A stretch of 64,000 bases of DNA, from assembly GCF_043195195.1 (NCBI RefSeq), contig NZ_JBAFWT010000006.1:124001-188000 (forward strand), written 5' to 3'. Below are positions 7,439 to 17,100 of this stretch, in pieces. The stretch comes from NCEH01 sp043195195. Lineage in GTDB: Bacteria; Pseudomonadota; Alphaproteobacteria; Rhizobiales; Xanthobacteraceae. Under the pieces are notes generated by a model. The model did not search any database. It saw nothing but the letters and a program-made list of their open reading frames with translations, and was not told the origin of the DNA. Every line of letters starts with the position of its first letter. Within the stretch, counting starts at the first letter, position 1. Made by a program: the position numbers and the translations under genes.

Positions 7439-9046
7439 ATGCTGCACTTTTCCCGGCTAAAGACGACGGCGATTCTCGTCATCACGGCGATCGGTATTCT
7501 GTTCGCCCTTCCAAATCTGCTTCCCCCCGCCGCTCTGGCGGTGTTGCCCTCCTGGCTCGCATCGAGCCGGATCACGCTCGGGCTCGACCTGCAGGGTGGT
7601 TCCCACCTCCTGCTGGAGGTGGATGGCGCCGCTCTGCGCAAGGAGCGCGCTGAGCAGATCCGGGACGAGGTTCGCAATGTGCTGCGCGAGCAGCGCATCG
7701 GCTATAGTGGGCTGACGATCCGCGACACGGCGGTTCAGCTTCGGTTGCGCGATCCCAACGACACGACCAAGGCCGTGACCGAGTTGCGCAAACTCGCCGC
7801 GCCGGTCACCAACACGCTGCTCGGCGGTTCCACCGGCGAGATGGATCTGACAGTCGCAAGCCCGAGCGACGGCGCAATTACCGTCACTTTGACCGATGCC
7901 GGCATTAATGCCCGTGTGCGCTCGGCGGTCGATCAGTCCATCGAGATCATTCGCCGCCGTATCGATCAGCTCGGCACGGTCGAACCGAATATCCAGCGCC
8001 AAGGCGCCGACCGAATCCTGGTGCAGGTGCCGGGGCTGCAGGATCCCCAGCGCTTGAAGGCGCTGCTGGGCCAGACCGCCAAGCTCTCGTTCCGCATGGT
8101 GGACCAGTCCATGTCGCCCCAACAGGCGCTGGAAGGTCGGCCCCCGCCGGATTCCGAGGTGCTTCAGGGCCAGGACGGCATTCCCTACCTGGTCGAGAAG
8201 CAGGTTCGCGTGTCGGGTGAAGACCTTGTCGATGCACAGCCGGGCTTCGACCAGAACACCCGCCAACCCATCGTCACTTTCCGCTTCAACTCTAACGGCG
8301 CCCGACGTTTTGCTGCGACCACCCAGGCCGCAGTCGGACAGCCGTTTGCCATCGTGCTCGACAATCAGGTGATTTCGGCGCCGCGCATCAATGAACCGAT
8401 CCTCGGCGGTTCCGGGCAGATCTCCGGCTCATTCACGGTGCAGCAGGCCAACGACCTTGCCATTCTGCTGCGGGCCGGCGCATTGCCGGCGCCGCTCAAC
8501 GTGGTGGAGGAGCGTACCGTCGGGCCAAGCCTCGGGCAGGATTCGATCGAGGCCGGCAAGCTCGCCGCCTTTGTCGCCGCCGGCTTGGTCGCGGTGTTCA
8601 TGGTCGCAGTTTACGGCCTGTTCGGCATCTTCGCCCTGATTGCCTTGGCGGTGCATGTCACCTTGATGTTCGCCCTTCAGTCGATTCTTGGGGCGACACT
8701 GACGCTCCCCGGGATCGCTGGCGTCGTTCTGACCATCGGAATGGCGGTGGATTCCAACGTCGTGATTTTCGAGCGCATCCGCGACGAGGCACGCGAGGGC
8801 CGTTCGGCCATTGCCGCCATCGACAAGGGCTTCACCCACGCGCTCGGCACCATCATGGACGCCAACGTGACCTCACTGGCCACGGGATCCATCCTTTTCC
8901 TGCTCGGTGGGTCGGGTCCGGTGCGCGGCTTCGCCGTCACCTATATCCTCGGCCTCCTCACCACCGTGTTCACTGCTTACACCCTCACCCGGCTCATGAT
9001 CGCATGGTGGGTGAAGTGGCAGCGCCCGGCGAAGCTGCCAATCTGA
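7439..9046 (+). CDS. secD: protein translocase subunit SecD
   Basis: Inner-membrane RND-type protein that uses the proton gradient to pull secreted proteins through SecYEG. The 535-aa length is usual for alphaproteobacterial SecD. It has one N-terminal TM helix, then the LGLDLQGGSHLLLEVD signature (~47-62), a large periplasmic region with the P1-type repeat IEIIRRRIDQLGTVEPNIQRQG, and five C-terminal TM helices from about residue 370, including the proton-relay-type segment TIGMAVDSNVVIFERIRDE. It lies between yajC and secF in one operon. Confidence 0.96.
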   Translation: MLHFSRLKTTAILVITAIGILFALPNLLPPAALAVLPSWLASSRITLGLDLQGGSHLLLEVDGAALRKERAEQIRDEVRNVLREQRIGYSGLTIRDTAVQLRLRDPNDTTKAVTELRKLAAPVTNTLLGGSTGEMDLTVASPSDGAITVTLTDAGINARVRSAVDQSIEIIRRRIDQLGTVEPNIQRQGADRILVQVPGLQDPQRLKALLGQTAKLSFRMVDQSMSPQQALEGRPPPDSEVLQGQDGIPYLVEKQVRVSGEDLVDAQPGFDQNTRQPIVTFRFNSNGARRFAATTQAAVGQPFAIVLDNQVISAPRINEPILGGSGQISGSFTVQQANDLAILLRAGALPAPLNVVEERTVGPSLGQDSIEAGKLAAFVAAGLVAVFMVAVYGLFGIFALIALAVHVTLMFALQSILGATLTLPGIAGVVLTIGMAVDSNVVIFERIRDEAREGRSAIAAIDKGFTHALGTIMDANVTSLATGSILFLLGGSGPVRGFAVTYILGLLTTVFTAYTLTRLMIAWWVKWQRPAKLPI

Positions 9047-9059
9047 AGGTGCGCCGTAA

Positions 9060-10121
9060 ATGCCTTTGATCGACTATATCCCGGCGCAGACCAAAATCGG
9101 CTTCATGCGCCTGCGCCATGTGAGCTTCCCGCTTTCTGCGGCGGCGATGGTGCTTGCTCTCGTTTGCTTCGCCACCTTCGGATTCAATCTCGGTATCGAC
9201 TTCCGGGGCGGAACGCTGGTGGAGGCGCAGACTAGCCAGCAAAGCGCGGACCTATCCGGCCTGCGCGAGCACCTGAACGACCTCGATCTGGGCGATGTCC
9301 AGATCCAGGAATTCGGCTCGCCGCGCGACGTCCTGATCCGCGTCGGCGAGGCAGGAACCTCCGATGCGGCACAGCAGGCCATCGTCGGCAAGATCTCCTC
9401 CGCCCTCGGCACCGACTACACGATCCGGCGCGTGGAGACCGTAGGTCCGAGCGTTTCCGCCGAATTGGTGCGCCAGTCCATCATCGCGCTGCTGCTGGGC
9501 GCAGTGGCCGTGCTTCTCTATCTCTGGTTCCGCTTCGAATGGCAGTTCGCGGTGGGCGCCATCGCCACCACTGCACACGACATCTTCGTGACGCTCGCCA
9601 TCTATTCGATCCTGGGCATCGATTTCGACCTCACCTCGATCGCTGCCATCCTCACCATCATGGGCTATTCGCTCAACGACACGGTGGTGGTGTACGATCG
9701 CATCCGCGAGATGTTGCGCCGCTACAAGCGCATCCCCCTTCCGGAGATGCTCGACCTGTCGGTGAATGCCACCTTCTCGCGCACCATCATCGTCTCGTTG
9801 ACGACATTCCTGGCGACCTTGGCGCTGTATTTCTTCGGCGGAGAGGTTCTGCGCGGGTTCTCTCTGGCCATGGCGGTGGGCATCATCGTCGGCACTTATT
9901 CCACCATCTTCGTGGCGGCGCCGATGCTGATTCATCTCGGCCTGCGACCGAGCACGGTGGAGGGTGACAAGAAGGCCGACAGCATTCCCGCACGCGTGGA
10001 CGAAGTCATGGCGCCCCTGACGGAGGAAGCGGAGATTCTTCCCGCCGCTTCTTCCACGTCGAAACCCGCTGCAGCTCCCACCGGTAGCCGCGGCCGCGCG
10101 CGCGGCAAGCCGCGCAAATAG
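9060..10121 (+). CDS. secF: protein translocase subunit SecF
   Basis: Partner of SecD in the translocase accessory complex. The 353-aa protein has an N-terminal TM helix, the conserved NLGIDFRGGTLVE (~46-58), a small periplasmic domain, then a five-helix membrane domain with ILTIMGYSLNDTVVVYDRIRE (~195-215). The C-terminal tail beyond ~310 is Ala/Ser/Arg-rich and ends RGRARGKPRK, a basic cytosolic extension common in this clade. It is followed after 20 bp by the Mth938-like gene. Confidence 0.96.
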   Translation: MPLIDYIPAQTKIGFMRLRHVSFPLSAAAMVLALVCFATFGFNLGIDFRGGTLVEAQTSQQSADLSGLREHLNDLDLGDVQIQEFGSPRDVLIRVGEAGTSDAAQQAIVGKISSALGTDYTIRRVETVGPSVSAELVRQSIIALLLGAVAVLLYLWFRFEWQFAVGAIATTAHDIFVTLAIYSILGIDFDLTSIAAILTIMGYSLNDTVVVYDRIREMLRRYKRIPLPEMLDLSVNATFSRTIIVSLTTFLATLALYFFGGEVLRGFSLAMAVGIIVGTYSTIFVAAPMLIHLGLRPSTVEGDKKADSIPARVDEVMAPLTEEAEILPAASSTSKPAAAPTGSRGRARGKPRK

Positions 10122-10141
10122 CCGGTTCGGGGGTAACAACC

Positions 10142-10522
10142 ATGGTGGAGCAGAGATCAGAGGCGTTCCTGCCCCGCCAGGTTCCCATCGACGGTTATGG
10201 CGACCGGTTCTTCCATTTTTCAGGCATGTCCCATTCCGGCTCGATCCTGGCCTTGCCCTCGGGCGTGCGCCCCTGGGCCGTGGAAAGCTTCGCCAAGCTC
10301 GATGCAGCGGCCCTCGCGCCCATCATCGCCGAAGCTGATGCATTCGAGCTGCTGTTCCTCGGCACCGGGCGCGACCCCGCCCATCTGGCCGAGCGACTGA
10401 AGGAGCGCCTACGCGCTGCGCATCTGCGTTTCGAGCTCATGCCGACTCCTGCGGCCGCTTCCACCTATAATGTTCTGCTGGCAGAAGGCCGGCGCGTGGG
10501 CGCTGCGCTGATCGCATTCTGA
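10142..10522 (+). CDS. Mth938-like domain protein (NDUFAF3 homologue)
   Basis: A 126-aa single-domain protein of the Mth938/DUF498 family. Recognisable segments are IDGYGDRFF, WAVESFAKLD, LLFLGTGRD and the conserved TPAAASTYNVLLAEGRRVGAALIA. Mitochondrial NDUFAF3 is a member and acts in complex I assembly; the bacterial role is not settled. Its position 20 bp after secF and 17 bp before a squalene-synthase-like gene (NDUFAF6 type) fits an operon linking membrane insertion to complex I assembly. That functional link is inference. Confidence 0.85.
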   Translation: MVEQRSEAFLPRQVPIDGYGDRFFHFSGMSHSGSILALPSGVRPWAVESFAKLDAAALAPIIAEADAFELLFLGTGRDPAHLAERLKERLRAAHLRFELMPTPAAASTYNVLLAEGRRVGAALIAF

Positions 10523-10539
10523 GCCCGGAGGCGCGCCCT

Positions 10540-11445
10540 ATGAGCGAGGATTCCGCCGCAGCGCCCCCCGATCTGGAGGCGGCATATTCCCATTGCGCCG
10601 ACCTCATCCGAACGAACGATCGCGACCGCTTCCTCGCCGCCTTGTTCGCCGAATCTGCCTTGCGCAAACATTTGATGGCTCTTTATGCCTTCAATCTGGA
10701 AGTGGCGCGCGTGCGTGAGGTGGTGCGCGAAGCTTTGCCCGGCGAGATGCGTCTGCAATGGTGGCGCGAGATCATCGAGGGCCTCGGGCGCGGCGATATC
10801 TCCGGCCATCCTGTCGCCGCCGCGGTCCTTGATACAATTTCCGCCTGCGACCTGCCACGCGGCGCCCTGTTGAACCTGATCGATGCGCGCACCTTTGATC
10901 TCTACGACGACGCCATGCCCTCGCTCAACGATCTAGAGGGCTATGCCGGAGAGACCTCCTCTGTGCTCATCCAGCTTGGCGCGAGCATTCTGGCAGGTCG
11001 GGCCGATCCCGCACTCGCGGACGCCGCGGGCCATGCCGGGGTCGCCATTGCCTTGACCGGGCTGATGCGGGCATTGCCGTTGCATGCAGCGCGCGGGCAG
11101 TGCTTCCTGCCCCTGGATGTGCTCCAGCGTCACGGCCTGACACGCGAAGACGTCGTGAAGCGAACGTCAAGTCCGGGCCTCGCCGCTGCGCTTGCTGAAT
11201 TGCGCACCCGCGCGGCACACCATGTCGCAGCCGCATCTGCCGCCGTGTCGGAGCTTCCGGCGCAAGTAGTTCCGGCTTTCCTTCCGCTGGCCATCGTCCC
11301 AGGCGATCTCGGCGCCTTGGAACGTGCGAAAGATCCGTTCGGGCGTATCGTTGGGGTCCCGCCGTTCCTGCGCGCCTGGACGCTTTGGCGTGCCGCTTCA
11401 AAGGCCCGTGCCGGCAAGACCTGGATCAGGCCGCCGGCCGCGTGA
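10540..11445 (+). CDS. squalene/phytoene synthase-like protein (NDUFAF6 type)
   Basis: A 301-aa all-alpha protein of the trans-isoprenyl diphosphate synthase superfamily. The second-helix motif LQWWREIIEG (~70-79) and TFDLYDD are recognisable, but a canonical first aspartate motif (DxxxD) is not evident: the expected place reads YAFNLEVARVREVV. This fits the non-catalytic, NDUFAF6-like branch involved in complex I assembly, rather than a carotenoid or hopanoid enzyme. It follows the Mth938-like gene by 17 bp. Its 3' end overlaps the convergent kinase-like gene by 20 bp. Confidence 0.8.
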   Translation: MSEDSAAAPPDLEAAYSHCADLIRTNDRDRFLAALFAESALRKHLMALYAFNLEVARVREVVREALPGEMRLQWWREIIEGLGRGDISGHPVAAAVLDTISACDLPRGALLNLIDARTFDLYDDAMPSLNDLEGYAGETSSVLIQLGASILAGRADPALADAAGHAGVAIALTGLMRALPLHAARGQCFLPLDVLQRHGLTREDVVKRTSSPGLAAALAELRTRAAHHVAAASAAVSELPAQVVPAFLPLAIVPGDLGALERAKDPFGRIVGVPPFLRAWTLWRAASKARAGKTWIRPPAA

Positions 11446-12529
11446 TCCGGTCGGTGAGGTTCAGGCGACCGCGGGCAATCTGATCCACCAGTTCGCGTGT
11501 CACCTGCGAGCCGGAGAGGGATTCCAGCATCTCGATCTGATTGCGCGCCACCAGCAGCAGCAAGTCGTCGCGGACCACGCCATTGCCGTCGCGCGGGAGC
11601 AAAGGGACGAGCTGCATATGATCGAGGTGCGGCCGATCCGGCAGCATGCTCGCCATGTGGGCTCGCAGCGCATCGGCGGTGATCTCGCCCCGCGTCTCAA
11701 CAAACGCGTATAGCCCAACCTTGCCGCCGAGTGTCTGGAAGTCCGCCATATGCACATCGCTCACGGCGGGATGGCTCAGCAGCGCTTCGGAAATGCGCGG
11801 CCCGACCTGCGTAACGCGGGGTCCACGCCCTTCGGTATCGGAATAGGACATGAGGCTGCGCGTGATGAAGCGGTAGACCCGTTTTCCCGTGGCCATCCAA
11901 ACACGGGCAAAACCGCTCTTGGTGGCGAGCATCTTCTGCTCGCGGGGTGTCAGCGCATCCGGGCAATAGGTGCGCTTGTGCTTGAGCAGGTGGCGAACAT
12001 CCTCATAGGCCAGAATGCGACCGAGGCGCGAACGGCGGGATATCGGCAGGGCGAGCTGAAAATCCATCAGCCACGCTTCGCCGTCCGCGCCGCGCAGCCA
12101 GTTCTGCTGCTTGGCAAGATCGTTATGGGCGAAGCCGGCAGCATGCAGGGTGCGCAGCGCCGCCTTGGCGGAGCGGAAGAAATCGACGTCGCCATAGGGG
12201 CGTGCGATCTGTAGCGGTGCGCCATCGATCCAGCCTCGCACCAGAAAGCGGCGACCCACTGCGAGCAAGGGGGTGGTGACGCCGGTGTGGCTGACATGCT
12301 CCAGCGCTTTCACCTCGCCGGCCGCGAGCCGCGCTGCAATGGGAAAGAACCAGACCGATACCGCGTTCCACCGGCGCAGAACCGCGGGATGGGAGACGCC
12401 GGACAGGTCGGTCCAGGTGCCGCGCTCGACGGTGGAAAACACGTCGCGCTTGAGGACCGTATCCACCACGAAGCGGCTCAGGTCGGCATCATGCTCGACA
12501 GGGGTATAAGGGCGCAGGAGCCTGGGCAT
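11426..12529 (-). CDS. kinase-like protein with a C-terminal ANL (AMP-binding C)-like domain
   Basis: A 367-aa protein with two parts. Residues ~45-200 resemble a protein kinase/RIO-type fold: the catalytic loop HNDLAKQQNWL (His135, Asp137, Asn143) and WLMDFQLA (Asp156, DFQ in place of DFG). No glycine-rich loop is obvious and the usual ATP-anchoring Lys is not clear. Residues ~245-330 resemble the C-terminal subdomain of acyl-CoA synthetases (HPAVSDVHMAD ... DALRAHM ... LPRDGNGVVRDDLL), with the adenylation Lys of the usual GK motif replaced by Val318. It starts 9 bp after trmFO, so it is probably co-transcribed. Substrate and role are unknown. Confidence 0.75.
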   Translation of the reverse strand: MPRLLRPYTPVEHDADLSRFVVDTVLKRDVFSTVERGTWTDLSGVSHPAVLRRWNAVSVWFFPIAARLAAGEVKALEHVSHTGVTTPLLAVGRRFLVRGWIDGAPLQIARPYGDVDFFRSAKAALRTLHAAGFAHNDLAKQQNWLRGADGEAWLMDFQLALPISRRSRLGRILAYEDVRHLLKHKRTYCPDALTPREQKMLATKSGFARVWMATGKRVYRFITRSLMSYSDTEGRGPRVTQVGPRISEALLSHPAVSDVHMADFQTLGGKVGLYAFVETRGEITADALRAHMASMLPDRPHLDHMQLVPLLPRDGNGVVRDDLLLLVARNQIEMLESLSGSQVTRELVDQIARGRLNLTDRITRPAA

Positions 12530-12537
12530 GGCGCGTC

Positions 12538-13947
12538 TTAAGCTGCCTCGGCCGGGCTGTCGAGCCAGGCATCCATGTCCGCGAGGGCGCGTTCGGCAAT
12601 GGCATGCTTTTTCGCCAAAGTCTTCTCTGTGCCCCGAAGACGTTTGCCATCGGGCCCTTTCGGATTGATCTCAAGCTGTGGAAACAGACCGAAGTTGATG
12701 TTCATGGGCTGGAATGAGCGCGGACCGGCATCAATGGTCTCGATGTGGCCGCCGGTAATGTGAGCCAGAAGGGCACCGTGGGCGGTGGTAGCAGGCGGTC
12801 GCGACACATCCTCCCCGCGCCGCTCTGCCGCGGCAAAACGACCGGCGAGGAGCCCGATGGCGGCGCTTTCCACATAACCCTCGCAGCCGGTGATCTGACC
12901 GGCGAATCGCAGCCGCGGATCGGCCTTCAAGCGGAGCGTGTCATCCAGCAGGAGAGGGGAGTTCAGATAGGTGTTGCGATGGAGCCCGCCGAGCCGCGCG
13001 AATTCGGCATTTTCCAGGCCGGGAATAGTGCGGAAGACCCGCACTTGCTCGCCATGCTTCAGCTTGGTCTGGAAGCCGACCATATTATAGAGCGTGCCTA
13101 GCTTATTGTCCTGGCGCAGCTGGATGATCGCATGGGCCTTCACGTCGGGCGCGTTGGGATTGGTGAGGCCGACCGGCTTGAGCGGACCGAAGCGCAGGGT
13201 TTCTCGACCACGCTCCGCCATCACCTCAATGGGCAGGCAGCCGTCGAAATACGGGGTTTTCGCCTCGAAATCGCGTACCGGCGCCTTCTCGCCTTCCAGC
13301 AAGGCATCAATGAAAGATTCGTACTGCTCCTTGTCGAGCGGGCAATTGATATAGTCCGCCCCGGTTCCGCCCGGTCCGACCTTGTCGTAGCGAGACTGGA
13401 ACCAGGCCTTGCTCATGTCGATGCTGTCGAAATGAACGATCGGGGCAATTGCGTCGAAAAAGGCGAGCGCGGTCTCACCCGTGAGTTCGAGCACCGCCTG
13501 CGCCAGGGCCGGAGAGGTGAGGGGGCCAGTAGCCACGATCACGCTGTCCCATTCGGTCGGCGGCAGGCCGGCAATCTCCTCGCGACGAATCTCCACCAGC
13601 GGATGCGCTTCCAGCGCCGACGTCACGGCCTCGGCAAAGCCGTCGCGGTCCACCGCAAGCGCTCCACCGGCCGGCACCTGATTGGCGTCGGCACAACGCA
13701 GGATCAGCGAGCCGGCACGTCGCATCTCGGCGTGGAGAACCCCGACCGCATTCCCCTTGGGATCGTCGGACCGGAAGGAATTGGAGCAGACGAGTTCCGC
13801 CAGAGACTGAGTATGATGGGCCTCGGTGGTGCGCTCCGGGCGCATCTCGTGCAGGATCACCGGCACGCCGCGCGTCGCCAATTGCCAAGCTGCCTCGGAA
13901 CCGGCAAGGCCGCCACCGATCACATGCACCGCACGTACATCACTCAT
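12538..13947 (-). CDS. trmFO: methylenetetrahydrofolate--tRNA-(uracil-5-)-methyltransferase TrmFO
   Basis: FAD- and folate-dependent enzyme that makes m5U54 (ribothymidine) in the T-loop of tRNA. The 469-aa protein begins with the dinucleotide-binding motif VIGGGLAGSEAAW (~9-21), followed by HEMRP, the conserved cysteine segment LVCSNSFRSDD (~52-62) and FAGQITGCEGYVES near residue 345. I chose the ATG at 13947, preceded by AGGA with 6-base spacing; the longer frame to 13974 lacks support. It lies upstream of the kinase-like gene in the same orientation. Confidence 0.94.
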   Translation of the reverse strand: MSDVRAVHVIGGGLAGSEAAWQLATRGVPVILHEMRPERTTEAHHTQSLAELVCSNSFRSDDPKGNAVGVLHAEMRRAGSLILRCADANQVPAGGALAVDRDGFAEAVTSALEAHPLVEIRREEIAGLPPTEWDSVIVATGPLTSPALAQAVLELTGETALAFFDAIAPIVHFDSIDMSKAWFQSRYDKVGPGGTGADYINCPLDKEQYESFIDALLEGEKAPVRDFEAKTPYFDGCLPIEVMAERGRETLRFGPLKPVGLTNPNAPDVKAHAIIQLRQDNKLGTLYNMVGFQTKLKHGEQVRVFRTIPGLENAEFARLGGLHRNTYLNSPLLLDDTLRLKADPRLRFAGQITGCEGYVESAAIGLLAGRFAAAERRGEDVSRPPATTAHGALLAHITGGHIETIDAGPRSFQPMNINFGLFPQLEINPKGPDGKRLRGTEKTLAKKHAIAERALADMDAWLDSPAEAA

Positions 13948-14100
13948 GAGCCATCCTGATGCCGGGATAAGCATCCCGACTCTGGGCCGCCGAAGGCGCG
14001 CCCGGAAAACCGATCTGGCTCAATGCCCGAACATGGCGTCGGCTTCAAGGTCTGCGGGCGGATTGTCCCTAAGTCCGCGTGAAGGTCGGGTGCTTCGTGG

Positions 14101-17100
14101 TCAAAATGTCCATGTCAGGCTGCCCTTCACGGCATTTTCGCTGACGTCGGACGCGAGCCGGCCTGAATAGAATATGCCAAGCTCCATGTTCGGCCCCATC
14201 CACGTGGAAAGGCCGGCGCCAACCAGCAGAGCGTCGCGCGCGAGAGGAGCACCCGAAACCGTGAAAGGAGCAGAGCCGGCATTGAAGGCCATGGTCGCCG
14301 TCGGGACCAGATCGCCGAATGCGTGCTGCCAGCCAATCGTTCCGGACAAAGCGAGGGGTGCCATGCCGGGCGGCGGCGGAAGCATCAGAGCGCCCCGCAC
14401 TCCAAGCGAGGAATCGAAACTATCAAAATTGCCCGCCGCCGCAGTCAGGGCAGCGGCGCCGACGCCTTCCGAAAAACCGTTCGTGGACAAGCCGACGTAG
14501 GCGAGCCCGGCGAACGGCTCAAGGGTGACGGTCATGGCGCCAGCGGCGCCCTCGATCCGGTAGCCCAATTCGCCGAAAACTTGGCTGCTGCGGCCCGCGT
14601 AGCCGGGGCTGTAGGCCTCAAGCAGACCGGGAAGCACCACCGTGCGATCAACGGAAATATCGTGCCAGGAATAGGCCAGTCCAAGCCGCAGCGCGACGGC
14701 ACCGCCGCTGCCGGTCGCAAACATGCGCCCAGCGTAGAAGGCAAGATCGTAATTGTCGCTGGACCCCATCGCGTTCTGTTCACCCAGGTTGAAGCTGGAT
14801 TGGCCGAACCCAGCCGCAAGCCCCAGGCGCCAGTCGGCAACCGCAGCGTCCATTCCAATCAGAAAGCCGCCGATGGAACTGCTCACCGAAGCGGTATCAG
14901 CGGAGGCGGAAAATTCTCCCCATCCGCCATAGCCTTGGCCCCAGAGGGCCGTGCCGTGGCCGTCCAACTGCACCACCCGCGGGGCGTCGGTTGCCGAAAA
15001 TCCGGGCGAGGCACCCTGCCGCATCCGCGCACCGACCGCGTCGCGGACATAAGCCGACTGCATCTGAAGAACACTCTGCGCAGAGGCATAGACTTCACCC
15101 GAGAGCGATTCGAAAGCTGCTGGGACGGCGGCAGTATTGAGGCTTGCCAGTGTGATCGTCAGCGGCGCTCCCGACCCGAGGCTGTCCGCCGCAGTTGCCG
15201 CCGCCCATTGGTTTGCCGTGCGCGTGAACGCCGTAAAGGGCACCTGGCTGCGTTCCAGAGTAATGGTTGCCTGAGTGCCCGACGTATCGAGAACCGGGGC
15301 GATGAAAGGATGAAGCGAAGCCACCGTGCCGAAGGCCGGTGCGTCGAGCGTGAATGTGCCGGTGATGCCGCCGCTCGCAGTCAGGAGAGTGAAGCTCTCA
15401 CCGAGCATGGGCAAATACCCCGCGACAGGAATGAGGTTCAGCGTGGCGCCATTCAGCACAGCCGCTCCGCCGACCGCGATCAAATCACTGCCGGAGGCGC
15501 CGATTTCAGCGCTATAGCCGCTTTCCCGCGTAAACGTGAGATTGCCGCTCACCATGAGCTGGCCGATGGAATGGCCTGGGCTCAGCACGCCGGAATTGAC
15601 CATCGTGCCCGTGACCGTACCATTGCCTCCGAGGACGCCGGTGTTGGTCACGGTGCCGATAATGGTGCCGTCATGAAACAATAGTCCCGCGTTTTTCACA
15701 TCGCCTGCGATGCTGCCGACGTCGGAGACGGTCGCACCCGCCGCGATGGTGAGCGGCGCCGTGACATTGCCGACGAAATACACGCTGCCCTCTTTCACCG
15801 TAACGCCGGCAGGCAGCGTCACATCGCCGAGCACCGTCACCGCGCCCCCTCCGCCGAAGGCGAGGGCGCCAGGACCCGTGATGTCACCGAGCAGGGCCGC
15901 AACGCCGGAGCTTACGATGTCCGTATCATCCCGCACATAGACCGGCAGATTGGTCGTGAAGCCACTCGGCAACGGCAGATGACCCATGGCCGAAAGATAG
16001 GGTTCGAAATAGATGCCGGGCGTACTGGGGTCGATCGCCTTCAGGCCTTCGTATCCGTCTACGGCGTCGAAAACATATTCGAACTGAGCAAACGGATGGA
16101 TCCCAGTATTCACCATGTCGGTCGTATTCAAACGGGAAAACCATGGCGCTGCAGTATTGTTATCTTCGCCGCCGGTCTTGTAGGAATAACCGACATTTGT
16201 GTTTCCGCCAATGTAGACTGCAACCTCTGTGCCCTTCGGAGCACACAAGAACTCGCCGTTTGTTCCGCATGAAACCGGATTATTTGCCGCCTTTTCGCCA
16301 AGGTCCGACCAGAGGTAGGAAATTCCCGTATCCATCAAGACCGAGTCGATCTTCGTGACCGTCTTGCCGTCCACCACAACGGTTCCCGGTGCGGTGCGCC
16401 AGTTCGGACCTATTTCTCCCGCTGGCTTATCCGCCACGAGCTTCACATATGCGAAGCCGGAGCCTGCGTTCTGCGCGGTCAGGCCTGCCTGGATTCCTTG
16501 CGGCGTGATGACGTAGCCGGCGCGGACGGTCCCTTCATCCATACCAGCGAGATGCAACAGGGGATTGTTGAGCAGCGAAGGAAGATATGACGGTCCCCAG
16601 CCGGAATCAGGACGCCCATAGCCGACCCCCATAAGAAGGGTGCACGCCGCGCCCTGTATCGTGCAGTCGGTTTTCACCTCCTTGCCGTCCACCATGGTGT
16701 AGGAGGCGGATTCAACGAGCACAGGCAAGGTGGCAAAAGCTTCATTGCCATTGGCATCCCGACTTCCGGGAAAACGAACGGTTACCGTCGTCCACGTGCC
16801 GACCGAGTAATTGCCGCTCGACGAATAAAGGATCTTTTGCTGGTCGGCCGATTGTTGGAAGTTCGGAATCAGATATTGCGGAACCACCATGCCTTGCGAG
16901 CCGGTGTCGACTTGGAAGACCAGAGGCGCGCTATCGTTAACGGCGGCCGAAATATAGATGCCCGTCTTGCCGTCCGTGAAGTTCGGCTGAACCCCTGTGC
17001 TGTCCGCGTTGGGGTGATCCGGCTGGGCAAATGGGATGAAATAAGAAGTGGTGTACTGGTCGTAGAGGGTCCAACTCGTCGTCTGCGCCTGTGCTTGGCC

